DNA of 64,000 nt from Acidovorax sp. FJL06 (GTDB taxonomy: Bacteria > Pseudomonadota > Gammaproteobacteria > Burkholderiales > Burkholderiaceae_C), in NCBI RefSeq assembly GCF_003852545.1, contig NZ_QAJR01000005.1, positions 62,001-126,000 of the forward strand. The letters are read 5' to 3'. The position numbers and the translations under genes were made by a program. Under the pieces are notes generated by a model. The model was not told the origin of the DNA, ran no database searches, and worked only from the letters and a program-made list of their open reading frames with translations. This document shows, one piece after another, positions 17,408 to 30,494 of this stretch; within the stretch, counting starts at the first letter, position 1; each line of letters begins with the position of its first letter.

Positions 17408-17880
17408 CGGTAGCTGACGCCCACCACTTCGTAGCGGCGGATGCCACCGGGCGCCTGCACTTCGGCCGTGTCGCCCTCTTCCTTGCCGATCAGCGCGCGC
17501 GCGATGGGGCTGGAGATATTGATCAGGCCCTGTTTCAGATCGGCCTCATCCTCGCCCACGATCTGGTACTTCACGGCATCACCGGACTCTTCGTCTTCCA
17601 GTTCGACCGTGGCTCCAAACACCACCTTGCCGCCACCGTCCACCGCACTGGGGTCGATGACCTGGGCCACGGACAGTTTGCCTTCGATCTCTTGAATGCG
17701 GCCTTCGATGAAGCCCTGGCGGTCCTTGGCCGCGTCGTAGTCGGCGTTTTCGCTCAGGTCGCCTTGCGCACGCGCTTCGGCGATGGCCGTGATCACGGAG
17801 GGGCGTTCCACGGTCTTGAGGCGGTGCAGCTCTTCCTTGAGCTTTTCAGCGCCGCGTTTGGTAATCGGAATGGTGGCCAT
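17404..17880 (-). CDS. greA: transcription elongation factor GreA
   Basis: GreA rescues backtracked RNA polymerase by stimulating transcript cleavage. The 158-residue protein has the N-terminal coiled coil with [20 protein letters not shown], which contains the acidic D-E pair at the tip that acts in the polymerase secondary channel. A C-terminal FKBP-like domain follows, with [14 protein letters not shown]. The ATG at 17880 begins MATIPIT; the frame continues 34 codons upstream but that is not family sequence. It lies 201 bp after the carB stop, beyond a terminator. Confidence 0.97.
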   Translation of the reverse strand: MATIPITKRGAEKLKEELHRLKTVERPSVITAIAEARAQGDLSENADYDAAKDRQGFIEGRIQEIEGKLSVAQVIDPSAVDGGGKVVFGATVELEDEESGDAVKYQIVGEDEADLKQGLINISSPIARALIGKEEGDTAEVQAPGGIRRYEVVGVSYR

Positions 17881-17984
17881 TTTGTTGAGACTCCACAAAT
17901 CAAAACGGTGAAAGCGCAAGGCACTTCCACCGGTCAGCCGCCATGTCACACCCTGGGCACGCCAGGCGATGTGAAAGGGCAATC

Positions 17985-18021
17985 TACAAAAGGAAACCGC
18001 CGCACGTTGCCGCGCGGCGGT
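17985..18021 (-). terminator. terminator hairpin after carB
   Basis: Eight-bp arms ACCGCCGC (17996-18003) and GCGGCGGT (18014-18021) are followed on the minus strand by TTTCCTTTTG. It lies 60 bp past the carB stop and before greA. The U-tract is interrupted, so termination is probably incomplete. Confidence 0.6.
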
Positions 18022-18081
18022 GTCTGGTCAGGAGCAGATTATGCCGCCTTTAGGGCGCAGCAAGCCACCCCCAAGCCGCGA

Positions 18082-21326
<3,245 letters not shown>

Positions 21327-21327
<1 letters not shown>

Positions 21328-22490
21328 TATTTCTTCTCCATCAGCGCGGTGAAGCGGTCAAACAGGTAGGCGATGTCGTGCGGTCCGGGCGATGCTTCAG
21401 GGTGGCCCTGGAAGCAGAACGCGGGCTTGTCGGTGCGGGCCAGGCCCTGCAGCGTGCCGTCGAACAGGCTGATGTGCGTGGCGCGCAGCGTGGCGGGCAG
21501 CGAGGCCATGTCCACCGCAAAGCCGTGGTTCTGGCTGGTGATGCTCACGCGGCCGTTGTCCAGGTCCTTCACGGGGTGGTTGGCGCCGTGGTGGCTGTTG
21601 TCCATCTTGAAGGTGGTGGCGCCGCTGGCCAGGGCCATGATCTGGTGGCCCAGGCAGATGCCGAAGGTGGGCACGCCCGCCTCGATGATCTGGCGCGTGG
21701 CCTCGATGGCGTAGTCGCAGGGCGCTGGGTCGCCTGGGCCGTTGGACAGGAAGACCCCATCGGGGTTCAGGGCAAGCACATCGGCGGCAGGCGTTTGTGC
21801 GGGCACCACGGTGACCTTGCAGCCACGTTCGGCCAGCATGCGCAGGATGTTCTTCTTCACACCGAAGTCGTACGCCACCACATGGAAGCGGGGCTGTGCG
21901 AGAACGCCGTAGCCAGAACCCAGTTGCCACTCGGTCTGCGTCCATTCGTAGCGCGATGCCGTGGTCACCACCTGGGCCAGGTCCAGCCCGGCCATGTTGG
22001 GGGCGGCCTTGGCCTTGGCGATGGCTTCATCGATGAGGCCCTGCGTCACCACCTGCCCTGCGGCCAGGCCCACGATGGCGCCATTCTGGGCACCCTGGGT
22101 GCGCAGCAGGCGGGTCAGCTTGCGGGTGTCGATGTTGGCAATGGCCACCGTCTTTTCGCGCACGAGGTACTGCGAAAGCGTTTCCGTGGATCGGAAGTTG
22201 CTGGCCAGAAGGGGCAGGTCTTTAATGATCAGGCCTGCGGCATGGACCTTGTCGGCTTCGATGTCTTCCGCATTGACGCCGTAGTTGCCGATGTGCGGAT
22301 ACGTGAGCGTCACGATCTGCTGGCAATAGCTGGGGTCGGTGAGGATTTCCTGGTAGCCGGTGATGGCGGTGTTGAACACCACTTCGCCGACCGTGGTGCC
22401 GGTGGCACCAATCGAGTTGCCGATAAAGACCGTGCCGTCTGCGAGCGCCAGGATGGCGGGCGGGAAACTTCCCTGTAGAGACAAAAGCAC
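21327..22490 (-). CDS. carA: carbamoyl-phosphate synthase, small (glutamine amidotransferase) subunit
   Basis: The 387-residue subunit hydrolyses glutamine and channels ammonia to CarB. The class I amidotransferase triad is visible: the nucleophile in FGICLGHQI and the histidine-glutamate pair in the C-terminal [13 protein letters not shown]. The N-terminus reads [20 protein letters not shown] chose the GTG at 22490 because GGAG lies 6 nt upstream; the longer frame adds 18 residues unlike the family. About 300 bp without a gene precede it and hold its promoter. Confidence 0.97.
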
Positions 22491-22629
22491 TGGGTTCTCC
22501 GGATGGTTACGGTCGCCCGGCGCCTGCAGGCCACCCGCACACACAAGGTGCGATAGTGCCAGTGGCTGCTCTCAGATGGGTTGTTGCTTTGGGTGCGGTC
22601 GGGCGACGCTGTTGCGAGAAAAGCTCCCG

Positions 22630-22660
22630 ATTATACCCCTCCCTGCCACCGCCCCCACAA
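22630..22660 (-). promoter_or_regulatory. putative promoter of carA
   Basis: On the minus strand TATAAT (22635-22630) is an exact -10. A weak -35, TTGTGG (22660-22655), lies 19 nt upstream. This gives a leader of roughly 130 nt before the GTG of carA. I saw no convincing attenuator or ARG box in it. The rest of 22491-22792 shows no gene. Confidence 0.5.
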
Positions 22661-22792
22661 TGCATGTCTTGCATAACCCTGTGACAAGCGCCTATGGCTC
22701 TACAGCCTGCAGGGGTACCGCCGCACTCCGTGGCGCCTGCCGGGCTGCCGCCACGCTAGATTCAGCGGCAGCGCGCCAGACAGGCCATGGCG

Positions 22793-23566
22793 CTAGCGGG
22801 CAGCACCGCTCGCGTGCAGGCAGATGGCTGCAGCGGCCGCCACGTTCAGCGACTCCTCACCGCCGGGCTGGGCAATGCGGATGCGCAGGGCGGCCCGCTC
22901 TTCCAGAGCTGCAGAAACACCCTGCCCCTCGTGCCCCATGACCCAGGCGCAAGGCCAGGGCAAGGCGGCGCGGTGCAGGTAGTCGCCCGCGTGTGAACTG
23001 GTCACCAGCAGGGGCACCTGGAGTGCCTGGACATCCTCCAGCCCCACACCCTCCACCAGATCCAGCGCGAAATGCGCCCCCATCCCGGCCCGCAAGACCT
23101 TGGGCGACCACAGTGCAGCGCTGCCCTTGATGGCCACCACCTGCCGGAACCCGAATGCCGAGGCGCTGCGCAGAATGGAGCCCACGTTGCCCGCGTCCTG
23201 CACCCGGTCCAGCACCACGGTCGCGGCATCGGGCCGCAAGGCGGTGGGCGCAGGCAGGTCCAGGATAAAGCCCATGCGCGCCGGGGATTCCAACCCACTG
23301 ATGTCGGCAAACAGCGCATCTGCAAGAACTATGATTTTGGTAGCAGCCTGCGCATACTCGACCTGCCCTTGCGGCCAAAAGGATTCCGCAAACACCGCCA
23401 CCGACGCACGCAGCCCCCGCGCCAGCGCAGCACGGCAGAGGTGGTCCCCCTCCAGCCACACGCGGCCTTGCTTGCGGTAGGCCGTGGTGTCCTGGGCCAG
23501 GCGGCGCAGGTCCTTGACGAAGGGGTTGTCCCGGGAATGGATGGCAATCACAGACGAAGAAGTCAT
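22793..23566 (-). CDS. TrmH/SpoU-family RNA 2'-O-methyltransferase
   Basis: A 257-residue SPOUT methyltransferase. Motif 1 reads VQDAGNVGSILRSASAFG, motif 2 VMGHEGQGV and motif 3 GGEESLNVAAAAAI, which together form the SAM-binding trefoil knot. The N-terminal 100 residues form the usual L30e-like substrate-recognition domain. RNA target is unknown; E. coli relatives modify 23S rRNA or tRNA. It follows rnhB by 20 bp on the same strand. The segment AQAATKIIV is encoded by a copy of the dispersed repeat. Confidence 0.9.
   Translation of the reverse strand: MTSSSVIAIHSRDNPFVKDLRRLAQDTTAYRKQGRVWLEGDHLCRAALARGLRASVAVFAESFWPQGQVEYAQAATKIIVLADALFADISGLESPARMGFILDLPAPTALRPDAATVVLDRVQDAGNVGSILRSASAFGFRQVVAIKGSAALWSPKVLRAGMGAHFALDLVEGVGLEDVQALQVPLLVTSSHAGDYLHRAALPWPCAWVMGHEGQGVSAALEERAALRIRIAQPGGEESLNVAAAAAICLHASGAAR
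23328..23360 (+). repeat. AT-rich dispersed repeat (half copy) inside the SpoU methyltransferase gene
   Basis: It begins ACTATGATTTTGGTAGCAGC and continues CTGCGCATACT, matching the left half of the repeat. On the minus strand it is read GCG CAG GCT GCT, the same codon phase as the copies in the DUF4149 and lpxB genes. Confidence 0.5.
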
Positions 23567-23586
23567 CGGTAGTCTCGTGCGGCCGG

Positions 23587-24213
23587 TCAGGCCGCCAGGC
23601 TCTGGGCCACCGGAGCGAACGAGCGCCGGTGGTGGACACAGGCACCATGCTCACGCAGGGCGGCCATGTGCACGGCCGTGCCGTAGCCCTTGTGCCCGGC
23701 AAAACCGTATTGGGGAAATTCTTCGTGCACCTGCACGCACCAGCGGTCGCGGTGCACCTTGGCCAGAATGGACGCCGCCGAGATGGACGGCACCAGCGCA
23801 TCGCCCTTGACGATGGCCTCCGCCGGCACATCCAGCACGGGCAGCCGGTTGCCATCCACCAACACCATGACGGGCTTGAGGCGCAGTCCCATCACGGCGC
23901 GCCGCATGGCCAGCAGCGTGGCCTGCAGGATGTTGAGCCGGTCGATCTCCTCCACGCTGGCCTCGGCAATGCAAAAGCACAGCGCCTTGGCACGGATCTC
24001 GTCATAGAGCTTTTCGCGCCGCGCAGGGGTGAGCTTTTTGGAGTCGGCCAGGCCCGCGATCGGGTGCAGGTCGTCCAGGATGACGGCGGCAGCCACCACC
24101 GGCCCGGCCAGGGGCCCCCGGCCGGCCTCGTCCACGCCGGCCACCAAGCCGGGAGGATGCCAGGGCAGGCAGGCCTGCTCAGGCTGCGGGGGAGAGGATT
24201 TTCTGGATCGCAT
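23587..24213 (-). CDS. rnhB: ribonuclease HII
   Basis: RNase HII cuts RNA in RNA-DNA hybrids and starts removal of misincorporated ribonucleotides. The 208-residue protein has [21 protein letters not shown], with the catalytic D-E pair, then LVDGNRLP and [16 protein letters not shown]. The ATG at 24213 gives the family length and overlaps the end of lpxB by 35 bp; its ribosome-binding site is poor, so the exact start is uncertain. In proteobacteria rnhB commonly follows lpxB, as here. Confidence 0.93.
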   Translation of the reverse strand: MRSRKSSPPQPEQACLPWHPPGLVAGVDEAGRGPLAGPVVAAAVILDDLHPIAGLADSKKLTPARREKLYDEIRAKALCFCIAEASVEEIDRLNILQATLLAMRRAVMGLRLKPVMVLVDGNRLPVLDVPAEAIVKGDALVPSISAASILAKVHRDRWCVQVHEEFPQYGFAGHKGYGTAVHMAALREHGACVHHRRSFAPVAQSLAA

Positions 24214-25342
24214 CGGCAGCCAGTTGGGGGGTATTGCGTTGCAGGCTTTCATGCAGCGCCACAAAGCGCTGCTCCAGCGCGGCGATTTTTTCGGGGCGGT
24301 GGCGCCGCGCGTCCAACCATTCCAGCGTCGCAGCACAAAGGGCCTGCGGCGTTGCGGCGTCCTGGATCAGCTCAGGCACCACAAATTCACGGCACAGAAT
24401 GTTGGGCAAGCCCACCCAGGGCTGCAGCTGCTTGCGCCGCATCAGCCACCAGCTCAGCGGGTGCATGTGGTAGCCAATCACCATCGGGCGCTTGAACAAC
24501 GCGGCTTCGAGCGTGGCCGTGCCACTGGCAATCAGCGTGGCATCACAGGCCGCCAGCACGGCGTGGGACTGCCCCGTGATGATCTGCACCGCATCGCCCA
24601 GGCCACAGGCCTGGGCCACCTGCTCGATGCGGCTGCGCAGCGCCGGCACAGCGGGAACTATCAATTTAATAGCTGGTCGCGCTTGCCTAACAAGCGCTGC
24701 AGCCTCGAAAAAGGGTCGGGCGATGTATTGGATTTCCGAAGACCGGCTGCCGGGCAGGATGGCCAGGACTTCGTCTTCGTCCCGCAGGCCCAGTTGCACA
24801 CGGGCCGCCGAGCGGTCGGGCACCATGGGGATCACCCCTGCCAGCGGATGGCCCACATAGGTGGCAGCAATGCCGTGCTGCGCGAGCAGCTCCGGCTCGA
24901 ACGGGAAGATGCACAGCACGTGATGCGCACTGCGGCGGATTTTCTCCACCCGGTCGGCACGCCAGGCCCAGATCGACGGACACACGAAGTGCACCGTCTT
25001 GATGCCGGCAGCACGCAGATCGGCCTCCAGCCCCAAGTTGAAATCGGGCGCGTCCACACCAATGAACACATCGGGGCGATCCTTGAGCAAGCGCTCGCGC
25101 AGTTGTTTGCGGATGCCCAGCAGCTCGCGCAGGCGGCGCAGCACTTCCATGCTGTAGCCATGCACGGCCAGCTTGTCGCTGGGCCACCAGGCACTGAACC
25201 CACGGCGCACCATCTGCGGGCCGCCAATCCCGCAGGACTGCAGCCCCGGCCAATGGGCCTGCATGCCATCGATCAACAGACCGGCGAGCAAATCGCCCGA
25301 TGTCTCGCCCGCCACCATGGCGACGCGGGGGGATGCACTCAT
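24179..25342 (-). CDS. lpxB: lipid-A-disaccharide synthase
   Basis: LpxB joins UDP-2,3-diacylglucosamine and lipid X into the lipid A disaccharide at the inner membrane. The 387-residue GT-B protein shows [13 protein letters not shown] at the start, [14 protein letters not shown], a donor-site [12 protein letters not shown] and [13 protein letters not shown]. Its start lies 9 bp after the lpxA stop. Residues [11 protein letters not shown] are encoded by a full copy of the dispersed repeat, with AGG, TTA and ATA-type codons unusual for this GC-rich gene; a remembered gapless alignment with E. coli LpxB shows no extra residues. Confidence 0.97.
   Translation of the reverse strand: MSASPRVAMVAGETSGDLLAGLLIDGMQAHWPGLQSCGIGGPQMVRRGFSAWWPSDKLAVHGYSMEVLRRLRELLGIRKQLRERLLKDRPDVFIGVDAPDFNLGLEADLRAAGIKTVHFVCPSIWAWRADRVEKIRRSAHHVLCIFPFEPELLAQHGIAATYVGHPLAGVIPMVPDRSAARVQLGLRDEDEVLAILPGSRSSEIQYIARPFFEAAALVRQARPAIKLIVPAVPALRSRIEQVAQACGLGDAVQIITGQSHAVLAACDATLIASGTATLEAALFKRPMVIGYHMHPLSWWLMRRKQLQPWVGLPNILCREFVVPELIQDAATPQALCAATLEWLDARRHRPEKIAALEQRFVALHESLQRNTPQLAADAIQKILSPAA
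24657..24713 (+). repeat. full AT-rich dispersed repeat inside lpxB
   Basis: The element starts ACTATCAATTTAATAGCTGG, has a GCGCTTG-CCTAA-CAAGCGC inverted-repeat core and ends AGCCTCGAAAAAG. It is one of the most complete copies, together with those at 39401 and 44203. It is translated on the minus strand within lpxB without disrupting the frame. Confidence 0.65.
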
Positions 25343-25351
25343 CGCGGCCCC

Positions 25352-26140
25352 TCAGCGCGCAATGCCGCGCGTGGAAGCATCCAGGAACGCCAACGCCAGG
25401 GCGATATCGACAGCCGCCTCTGGGTGGGTGGCGGGCAAGTCGGCCATGGCAGTGCGCGCAGCCTCCAGCGTCAACCCCTGGCGGTACAGCACGCGGTGCA
25501 TCTGCTTGATGCCTGCCACGCGCGCGGCCGAGAAGCCCCGGCGGCGCAAGCCTTCCAGGTTCAGTCCCCGCACGGCCAACGGATTGCCATCGACCATCAT
25601 GAAGGGCGGCACGTCCTGCGACACCGCGCTGGAGAAGCCGATCATGGCGTGCGCCCCCACCTTCACGAACTGGTGGATACCGGTGAGCCCACCCACCGTG
25701 ACCCAGTCGCCGATCAGCACATGGCCCGCCAATGTGGTGTTGTTGGCCATGGTCGTGTGATTGCCCACATGGCAGTCGTGCGCGATGTGGGTGTAGGCCA
25801 TGATCCAGTTGTCGTCACCGATGCTGGTCTTGCCGCCCGCGCCCGGAACGCCGCGGTTGAAGGTGCAGAACTCACGCACCGTGTTGCGGTCGCCGATGAC
25901 CAGCTCGGTGTCCTCGCCCTTGTACTTCTTGTCCTGCGGCTCGGCCCCCAGGGAGGCGAACTGGAAGATCCGGTTGTCCTGGCCAATGGTGGTGCGGCCC
26001 TGGATCACACAGTGGGGGCCCACGGAACTGCCTGCACCGATCACAACCTGCGAACCGATCACCGCATAGGGCCCGACCGTGACAGAGGGGTCAATGCGGG
26101 CGCCCGCCTCAACGATGGCAGTGGGATGAATGTTGCTCAC
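25352..26140 (-). CDS. lpxA: UDP-N-acetylglucosamine acyltransferase
   Basis: LpxA adds a 3-hydroxyacyl chain from ACP to UDP-GlcNAc, the first step of lipid A synthesis. With the GTG start at 26140 the protein is 262 residues, the same length as E. coli LpxA, and begins [15 protein letters not shown]; longer starts would overlap fabZ. Hexapeptide repeats form the left-handed helix, and AHDCHVGN contains the catalytic histidine. Genes lpxD-fabZ-lpxA-lpxB run together in one direction. Confidence 0.96.
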   Translation of the reverse strand: MSNIHPTAIVEAGARIDPSVTVGPYAVIGSQVVIGAGSSVGPHCVIQGRTTIGQDNRIFQFASLGAEPQDKKYKGEDTELVIGDRNTVREFCTFNRGVPGAGGKTSIGDDNWIMAYTHIAHDCHVGNHTTMANNTTLAGHVLIGDWVTVGGLTGIHQFVKVGAHAMIGFSSAVSQDVPPFMMVDGNPLAVRGLNLEGLRRRGFSAARVAGIKQMHRVLYRQGLTLEAARTAMADLPATHPEAAVDIALALAFLDASTRGIAR

Positions 26141-26160
26141 GATCCAACGGTCAGAGTCAG

Positions 26161-26601
26161 TCAGCCCACGCTGCGCATGGTGCACATCAGCTCGGCTTCG
26201 CAGGCCACCTCATCGCCCACGCTGGCCACGCCCTTGAACTTCCAGATGCCGCCGCGCACGCGGTCGATGGTGATGGTGAGGACCAACTGGTCCCCCGGCT
26301 CCACCGGACGCTTGAAGCGCGCCCCGTCGATGCCGACAAAGTAGTAGATGTTGTTCTCATCGGGCACCTTGCCCATGGCATCGAAGGCCAGCAGCCCGGC
26401 GGCCTGGGCCAGGGCTTCGAGGATCAACACGCCGGGCATCACGGGGCGCCCCGGGAAATGCCCACCGAAATAAGGCTCGTTGAAGGTGACGTTCTTGATC
26501 GCCTTGATGCGGGTGTTGCTCTCAAGCTCGATCACCTTGTCCACCAGCAAGAAGGGGTAGCGGTGCGGCAGTTGCTTGAGAATTGCGTGGATATCCATCA
26601 T
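26161..26601 (-). CDS. fabZ: 3-hydroxyacyl-ACP dehydratase FabZ
   Basis: FabZ dehydrates 3-hydroxyacyl-ACP during fatty acid elongation and competes with LpxA and LpxD for the same substrates. The 146-residue hot-dog-fold protein has [11 protein letters not shown], then the catalytic histidine in [13 protein letters not shown] and the glutamate in [11 protein letters not shown]. It sits between lpxD and lpxA in the standard lipid A cluster, with gaps of about 20 bp. Confidence 0.97.
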   Translation of the reverse strand: MMDIHAILKQLPHRYPFLLVDKVIELESNTRIKAIKNVTFNEPYFGGHFPGRPVMPGVLILEALAQAAGLLAFDAMGKVPDENNIYYFVGIDGARFKRPVEPGDQLVLTITIDRVRGGIWKFKGVASVGDEVACEAELMCTMRSVG

Positions 26602-26617
26602 CGAGTTGTTCTTCCGT

Positions 26618-27601
26618 TCATGCTGCTTTCAGGGCCTGCTCCAGCGCCTTGATGCGCTCGCGCAGACTGTGTAATTGTTTGAGTGTCGCAGCGTTCTTTT
26701 CCCAGCGCGCATTGTCGTCGATGGGAAACATGCCCGTGTACTGTCCGGGCTGGGTCAGCGATCGGGTGACGACCGTGGCCGCCGAGATGTGCACATTGTC
26801 GGCCAGCTCCAGGTGCCCCAGCACAATCGCACCGCCCCCAACGGTGCAATGCGCACCAATGGTGGCGCTGCCCGCAATGCCCACGCACCCGGCCATGGCA
26901 GCATGTTTGCCGATGTGCACGTTGTGGCCCACCTGGATCAGGTTGTCGAGCTTCACACCGTCTTCGATCACGGTGTCCTGCAACGCGCCCCGGTCGATGC
27001 AGGTGTTGGCACCGATCTCGACATCGTCGCCAATGCGCACGGCACCCAGTTGCTCGATCTTGACCCATTGCCCGTTTTCAGGCGCAAAGCCGAACCCGTC
27101 GGCCCCGATCACCACACCGGAATGCAGGATGCAACGCGCGCCGACATGGCAGTCCTCGCCCACGGTGACCCGTGACTTGAGCACGGTGCCCGCGCCCACG
27201 TGCGCCCCGCGCTCGACCACGCACAGCGGGCCAATGGTCGCCGTGGGATGCACTTGGGCCATGGGGTCCACCACGGCGCTGGCATGCACGCCAGCGGGCC
27301 GTGCGGGCGCATTGCGCTGCCGCCACAGCTGGGTGGCCCGCGCAAAGTAGACATAGGGGTTGTCTGCCACGATGCAGGCTCCCCGCGCCAGCGCCGCCTC
27401 ACGCAGGGCCGGCGCCACAATGACACAGGCCGCCCGGGAGGCGGCCAGTTGCTGTTGGTAGCGGGGGTTGCTCAGAAAACTGAGGTCCCCCGGGCCTGCA
27501 ACCTCCAGTGGCGCGATGCGGGCAATGGCGGTGTCACGCGCCCCCCCCTCCAGCGAACCACCGAGCGCATCAACGATGTGCCCGAGAAGCAAGCCGCTCA
27601 C
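26618..27601 (-). CDS. lpxD: UDP-3-O-acylglucosamine N-acyltransferase
   Basis: LpxD adds the second 3-hydroxyacyl chain, on the amine of UDP-3-O-acylglucosamine. The 327-residue protein has the N-terminal uridine-binding domain, a left-handed beta helix of hexapeptide repeats, the catalytic histidine in [13 protein letters not shown] and a C-terminal helix. It follows skp by 27 bp and precedes fabZ by 16 bp. Confidence 0.97.
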   Translation of the reverse strand: MSGLLLGHIVDALGGSLEGGARDTAIARIAPLEVAGPGDLSFLSNPRYQQQLAASRAACVIVAPALREAALARGACIVADNPYVYFARATQLWRQRNAPARPAGVHASAVVDPMAQVHPTATIGPLCVVERGAHVGAGTVLKSRVTVGEDCHVGARCILHSGVVIGADGFGFAPENGQWVKIEQLGAVRIGDDVEIGANTCIDRGALQDTVIEDGVKLDNLIQVGHNVHIGKHAAMAGCVGIAGSATIGAHCTVGGGAIVLGHLELADNVHISAATVVTRSLTQPGQYTGMFPIDDNARWEKNAATLKQLHSLRERIKALEQALKAA

Positions 27602-27628
27602 GCGCCACCCGTCCAGCGCTGTGGCTGA

Positions 27629-28153
27629 TTACTTGGCGCCAGCAGCGGCATTCAACGCCTTGATCACCTTGTCGGTGATGTCATGCTTGGGGTTGATGTA
27701 GACGGCCTCTTGCAGGATCACGTCGTACTTCTCGGCCTCGGCCACTTGCTTGACCACCTTGTTGGCACGCTCCAGCACCTGGGACAGCTCTTCGTTCTTG
27801 CGCGCGCTCAGGTCTTCCTGGAACTCACGGCGCTTGCGCTGAAAGTCGCGGTCCTGGTCCACCAGCTGGCGCTGGCGCGTCGTGCGCTGGCTTTCGGCCA
27901 TGGTGGGGGCTTCGCGTTCGAACTTGTCGGTGGCGGTCTTCAGCGTGTTGCCCAGATCGACGAGTTCTTTCTCCCGGCGAGAGAATTCCTGCTCCAGCTT
28001 GGCCTGCGCAGCTTTGGCGGTGCTGGCTTCACGGAAGATGCGATCGGTATTGACAAAACCTGCCTTGAAGGACTCTTGTGCTTGAGCAGGGGCTGCGACG
28101 GCCATGGAGCCAAGCAGCAGGGCCACAGAGAGTTGGCGAGAAAAGGATTTCAT
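27629..28153 (-). CDS. skp: periplasmic OmpH/Skp-type chaperone
   Basis: Skp escorts unfolded outer-membrane proteins across the periplasm. The 174-residue precursor has a signal peptide ending near APAQAQES, then a long charged helical region (about 45-135) that forms the tentacle coiled coil, and a C-terminal segment with YDVILQEAVYINPKHD typical of the family. Its ATG shares one base with the bamA stop (TAATG), which places it directly after its functional partner. Confidence 0.94.
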   Translation of the reverse strand: MKSFSRQLSVALLLGSMAVAAPAQAQESFKAGFVNTDRIFREASTAKAAQAKLEQEFSRREKELVDLGNTLKTATDKFEREAPTMAESQRTTRQRQLVDQDRDFQRKRREFQEDLSARKNEELSQVLERANKVVKQVAEAEKYDVILQEAVYINPKHDITDKVIKALNAAAGAK

Positions 28154-30450
28154 TAGAAAGACGTTCCAATCTGGAATTGCAGTTTCTGGATTCTATCGCC
28201 GGCAAATTTGCGCACCGGCTGCGCAAACGCCAGGCGCAAGGGCCCGAGCGGGGAAATCCAGCTCAGACCCAGGCCCACGGAGGCCCGCATGTCACTGAAA
28301 GTGACCTTGTCGTTCTCACCGTACACGTTACCCACGTCCACGAAGGTGAAGACGCGCAGGGTCCGGTCGTTGCCCGCACCCGGGAAGGGGGCGATCAGCT
28401 CCGCGTTCAAGGTGACCTTCTTGGGTCCACCCAGCGAAGCCCCCGTCACGTCACGCGGCCCCAGCGTTCCCTGGTCAAAGCCACGCACCGAGCCCAGCCC
28501 CCCCGAGTAGAAGTTCTTGAACACCGGGAAGGGGCGGCCATTCATGCCCTTGCCAATGCCCGCTTCACCATTGAAGGCCACGGTGAAACGCTTGTTGAGC
28601 GGTATGTACTGCTGGTACTGGTAATTGGCGCGCACATAGCGCGCATCCCCCGCCACGGACCACTCGGAGTTCAGGCGCTGGTAGCGGCCCGAGTTGGGCG
28701 CCAGCGCACTGTCACGGTCGTCCCGCGACCAGCCGACGGTCAGGGGAATGGACGTGCTGCTGTAGCCGAAGCGGTCGGCGTAGTAGAGATAGGTCGCGGG
28801 GATGTTGGTCCCAGGCTTGATCTGGGTCTGCTCCAGCCCGCCACCAAAGAACACGGTATCGGTCTCGGTGAACGGCACCCCGAAGCGCACCGAGGTTCCC
28901 TTGGTGACCAGTTGGTAGTTGCCCCCCTGGTCCTCGTAGGGCTTGTCGGTGCGGTAGTACACGTCCAGCGTGCGCGAAATCCCCTCGGGCGTGAAATAGG
29001 GGTTGGTGGTGCTGAACACCAGCGTGCGGCGGTACTTGCTGGTGTTGACATCGATCCCCAGGTAGTTGCCGGAACCGAAAATATTCTCCTGCTTGATACC
29101 GAACGAGAGCGATGCCTTTTCAGCGCTGGAAAAGCCCACCCCCATCTGCAGCGACCCCGTGGGCTTTTCGGCCACGTTGATCACCAGATCGACCTGGTCG
29201 GGAGCGCCCGGCACCTCCTGAGTCTCCACATTGACTTCCGTGAAGAAGCCCAGGCGGTCCACGCGGTCGCGCGACAGACGGATCTTGTCGCCGTCGTACC
29301 ACGAGGCTTCGTACTGCCGGAACTCACGGCGGATCACTTCGTCCCGTGTGCGGTTGTTGCCGCTCACGTTGATGCGGCGCACATAGGCCCGGCGCGATGG
29401 CTCGGCCTGAACGACCAGGGCCACCCGGTTGTTTTCACGGTCGATTTCCGGCACGGCCTCGACCCGGGCAAACGCAAAACCGAAGCGCGCAAAATACTCG
29501 GAGAACGCCTTAGTGGTCTCCGTCACCTGGTCGGCGTTGTAGGGCTCGCCAGGGCGGATCGTCACCAGGGACTTGAACTCGTCTTCACGGTCCAGGAAGT
29601 TGCCCTCCAGCTTCACCCCCGACACCACAAACCGCTCGCCCTCGGTGAGGTTGACGGTGATGGAGATGTCCTGCTTGTCCGGCGAAATCGCCACCTGCGT
29701 GGAGTCCACCCGGAACTCCAGGTAGCCACGCTGCAGGTAGTACGAGCGCAGCGTTTCCAGGTCGGCATTGAGCTTGGTGCGCGAATAGCGGTCGGACTTG
29801 GTGTACCAGCTGAGCCAACCGCCCGTGTCCTGGTCGAACAAGCCCTTGAGTGTGGATTCGCTGAAAGCCTTGTTGCCCACCAGGCGCACTTCCTTGATGC
29901 GCGCGGGTTCGCCCTCCACCACCGTGAAGGTCAGGTTCACACGGTTGCGCTCAATGGGCGTCACCGTCGTCACCACCTCGGCGCCATACAGGCTCTTGTT
30001 GATGTACTGGCGCTTGAGCTCCTGCTCGGCGCGGTCGGCCAGGGCCTTGTCGTAAGGACGCCCCTCCGTCAGGCCCACATCGCGCATGGCCTTCTTAAGC
30101 GCATCCTTGTCGAATTCGCGGGCCCCCGCGAAATCCACGTCGGCGATGGTGGGCCGCTCTTCGACCACCACCACCAGCACGTTGCCACTGGCTTCCAGGC
30201 GCACGTCTTTGAAGAGGCCCAGGCCGAAGAGCGCGCGGATGGCCGCAGCACCCTTCTCATCGTTGTAGTCATCACCCACCCGCAGGGCCATGGAGGCGAA
30301 CACGGTGCCGGGCTCCACACGCTGCAAGCCTTCCACGCGGATGTCCTGCACCTTGAAAGGCTCCAGAGCCCATGCCGCATTGGCGGCAAAAACCATGGCT
30401 GCAACGGCCGATGCAGTACGCACGCCCAGGCGATTGATGTGTTTTTTCAT
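28153..30450 (-). CDS. bamA: outer membrane protein assembly factor BamA
   Basis: BamA inserts beta-barrel proteins into the outer membrane. The 765-residue precursor has a signal peptide ending ANAAWALEPFKV, five POTRA domains over about residues 25-425, then an Omp85 barrel with the lid-loop element VRGFDQG and a C-terminal aromatic in the QIGTSF ending. The ATG at 30450 was chosen because upstream residues do not resemble the family and the signal peptide starts here. It follows rseP by 44 bp and precedes skp. Confidence 0.97.
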   Translation of the reverse strand: MKKHINRLGVRTASAVAAMVFAANAAWALEPFKVQDIRVEGLQRVEPGTVFASMALRVGDDYNDEKGAAAIRALFGLGLFKDVRLEASGNVLVVVVEERPTIADVDFAGAREFDKDALKKAMRDVGLTEGRPYDKALADRAEQELKRQYINKSLYGAEVVTTVTPIERNRVNLTFTVVEGEPARIKEVRLVGNKAFSESTLKGLFDQDTGGWLSWYTKSDRYSRTKLNADLETLRSYYLQRGYLEFRVDSTQVAISPDKQDISITVNLTEGERFVVSGVKLEGNFLDREDEFKSLVTIRPGEPYNADQVTETTKAFSEYFARFGFAFARVEAVPEIDRENNRVALVVQAEPSRRAYVRRINVSGNNRTRDEVIRREFRQYEASWYDGDKIRLSRDRVDRLGFFTEVNVETQEVPGAPDQVDLVINVAEKPTGSLQMGVGFSSAEKASLSFGIKQENIFGSGNYLGIDVNTSKYRRTLVFSTTNPYFTPEGISRTLDVYYRTDKPYEDQGGNYQLVTKGTSVRFGVPFTETDTVFFGGGLEQTQIKPGTNIPATYLYYADRFGYSSTSIPLTVGWSRDDRDSALAPNSGRYQRLNSEWSVAGDARYVRANYQYQQYIPLNKRFTVAFNGEAGIGKGMNGRPFPVFKNFYSGGLGSVRGFDQGTLGPRDVTGASLGGPKKVTLNAELIAPFPGAGNDRTLRVFTFVDVGNVYGENDKVTFSDMRASVGLGLSWISPLGPLRLAFAQPVRKFAGDRIQKLQFQIGTSF

Positions 30451-30494
30451 GAATGAAGCTGGAGCCGCGATTGCAGGGCATGCGCGGCAAAAGG

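Noticed and set aside
24029-26344. A 771-codon plus-strand frame opposite lpxB, lpxA and fabZ
   Set aside because: Shadow of the lipid A genes; no start signal and no recognisable motifs.
28078-30456. A 792-codon plus-strand frame opposite bamA
   Set aside because: Shadow of bamA, which is certain from POTRA and barrel features.
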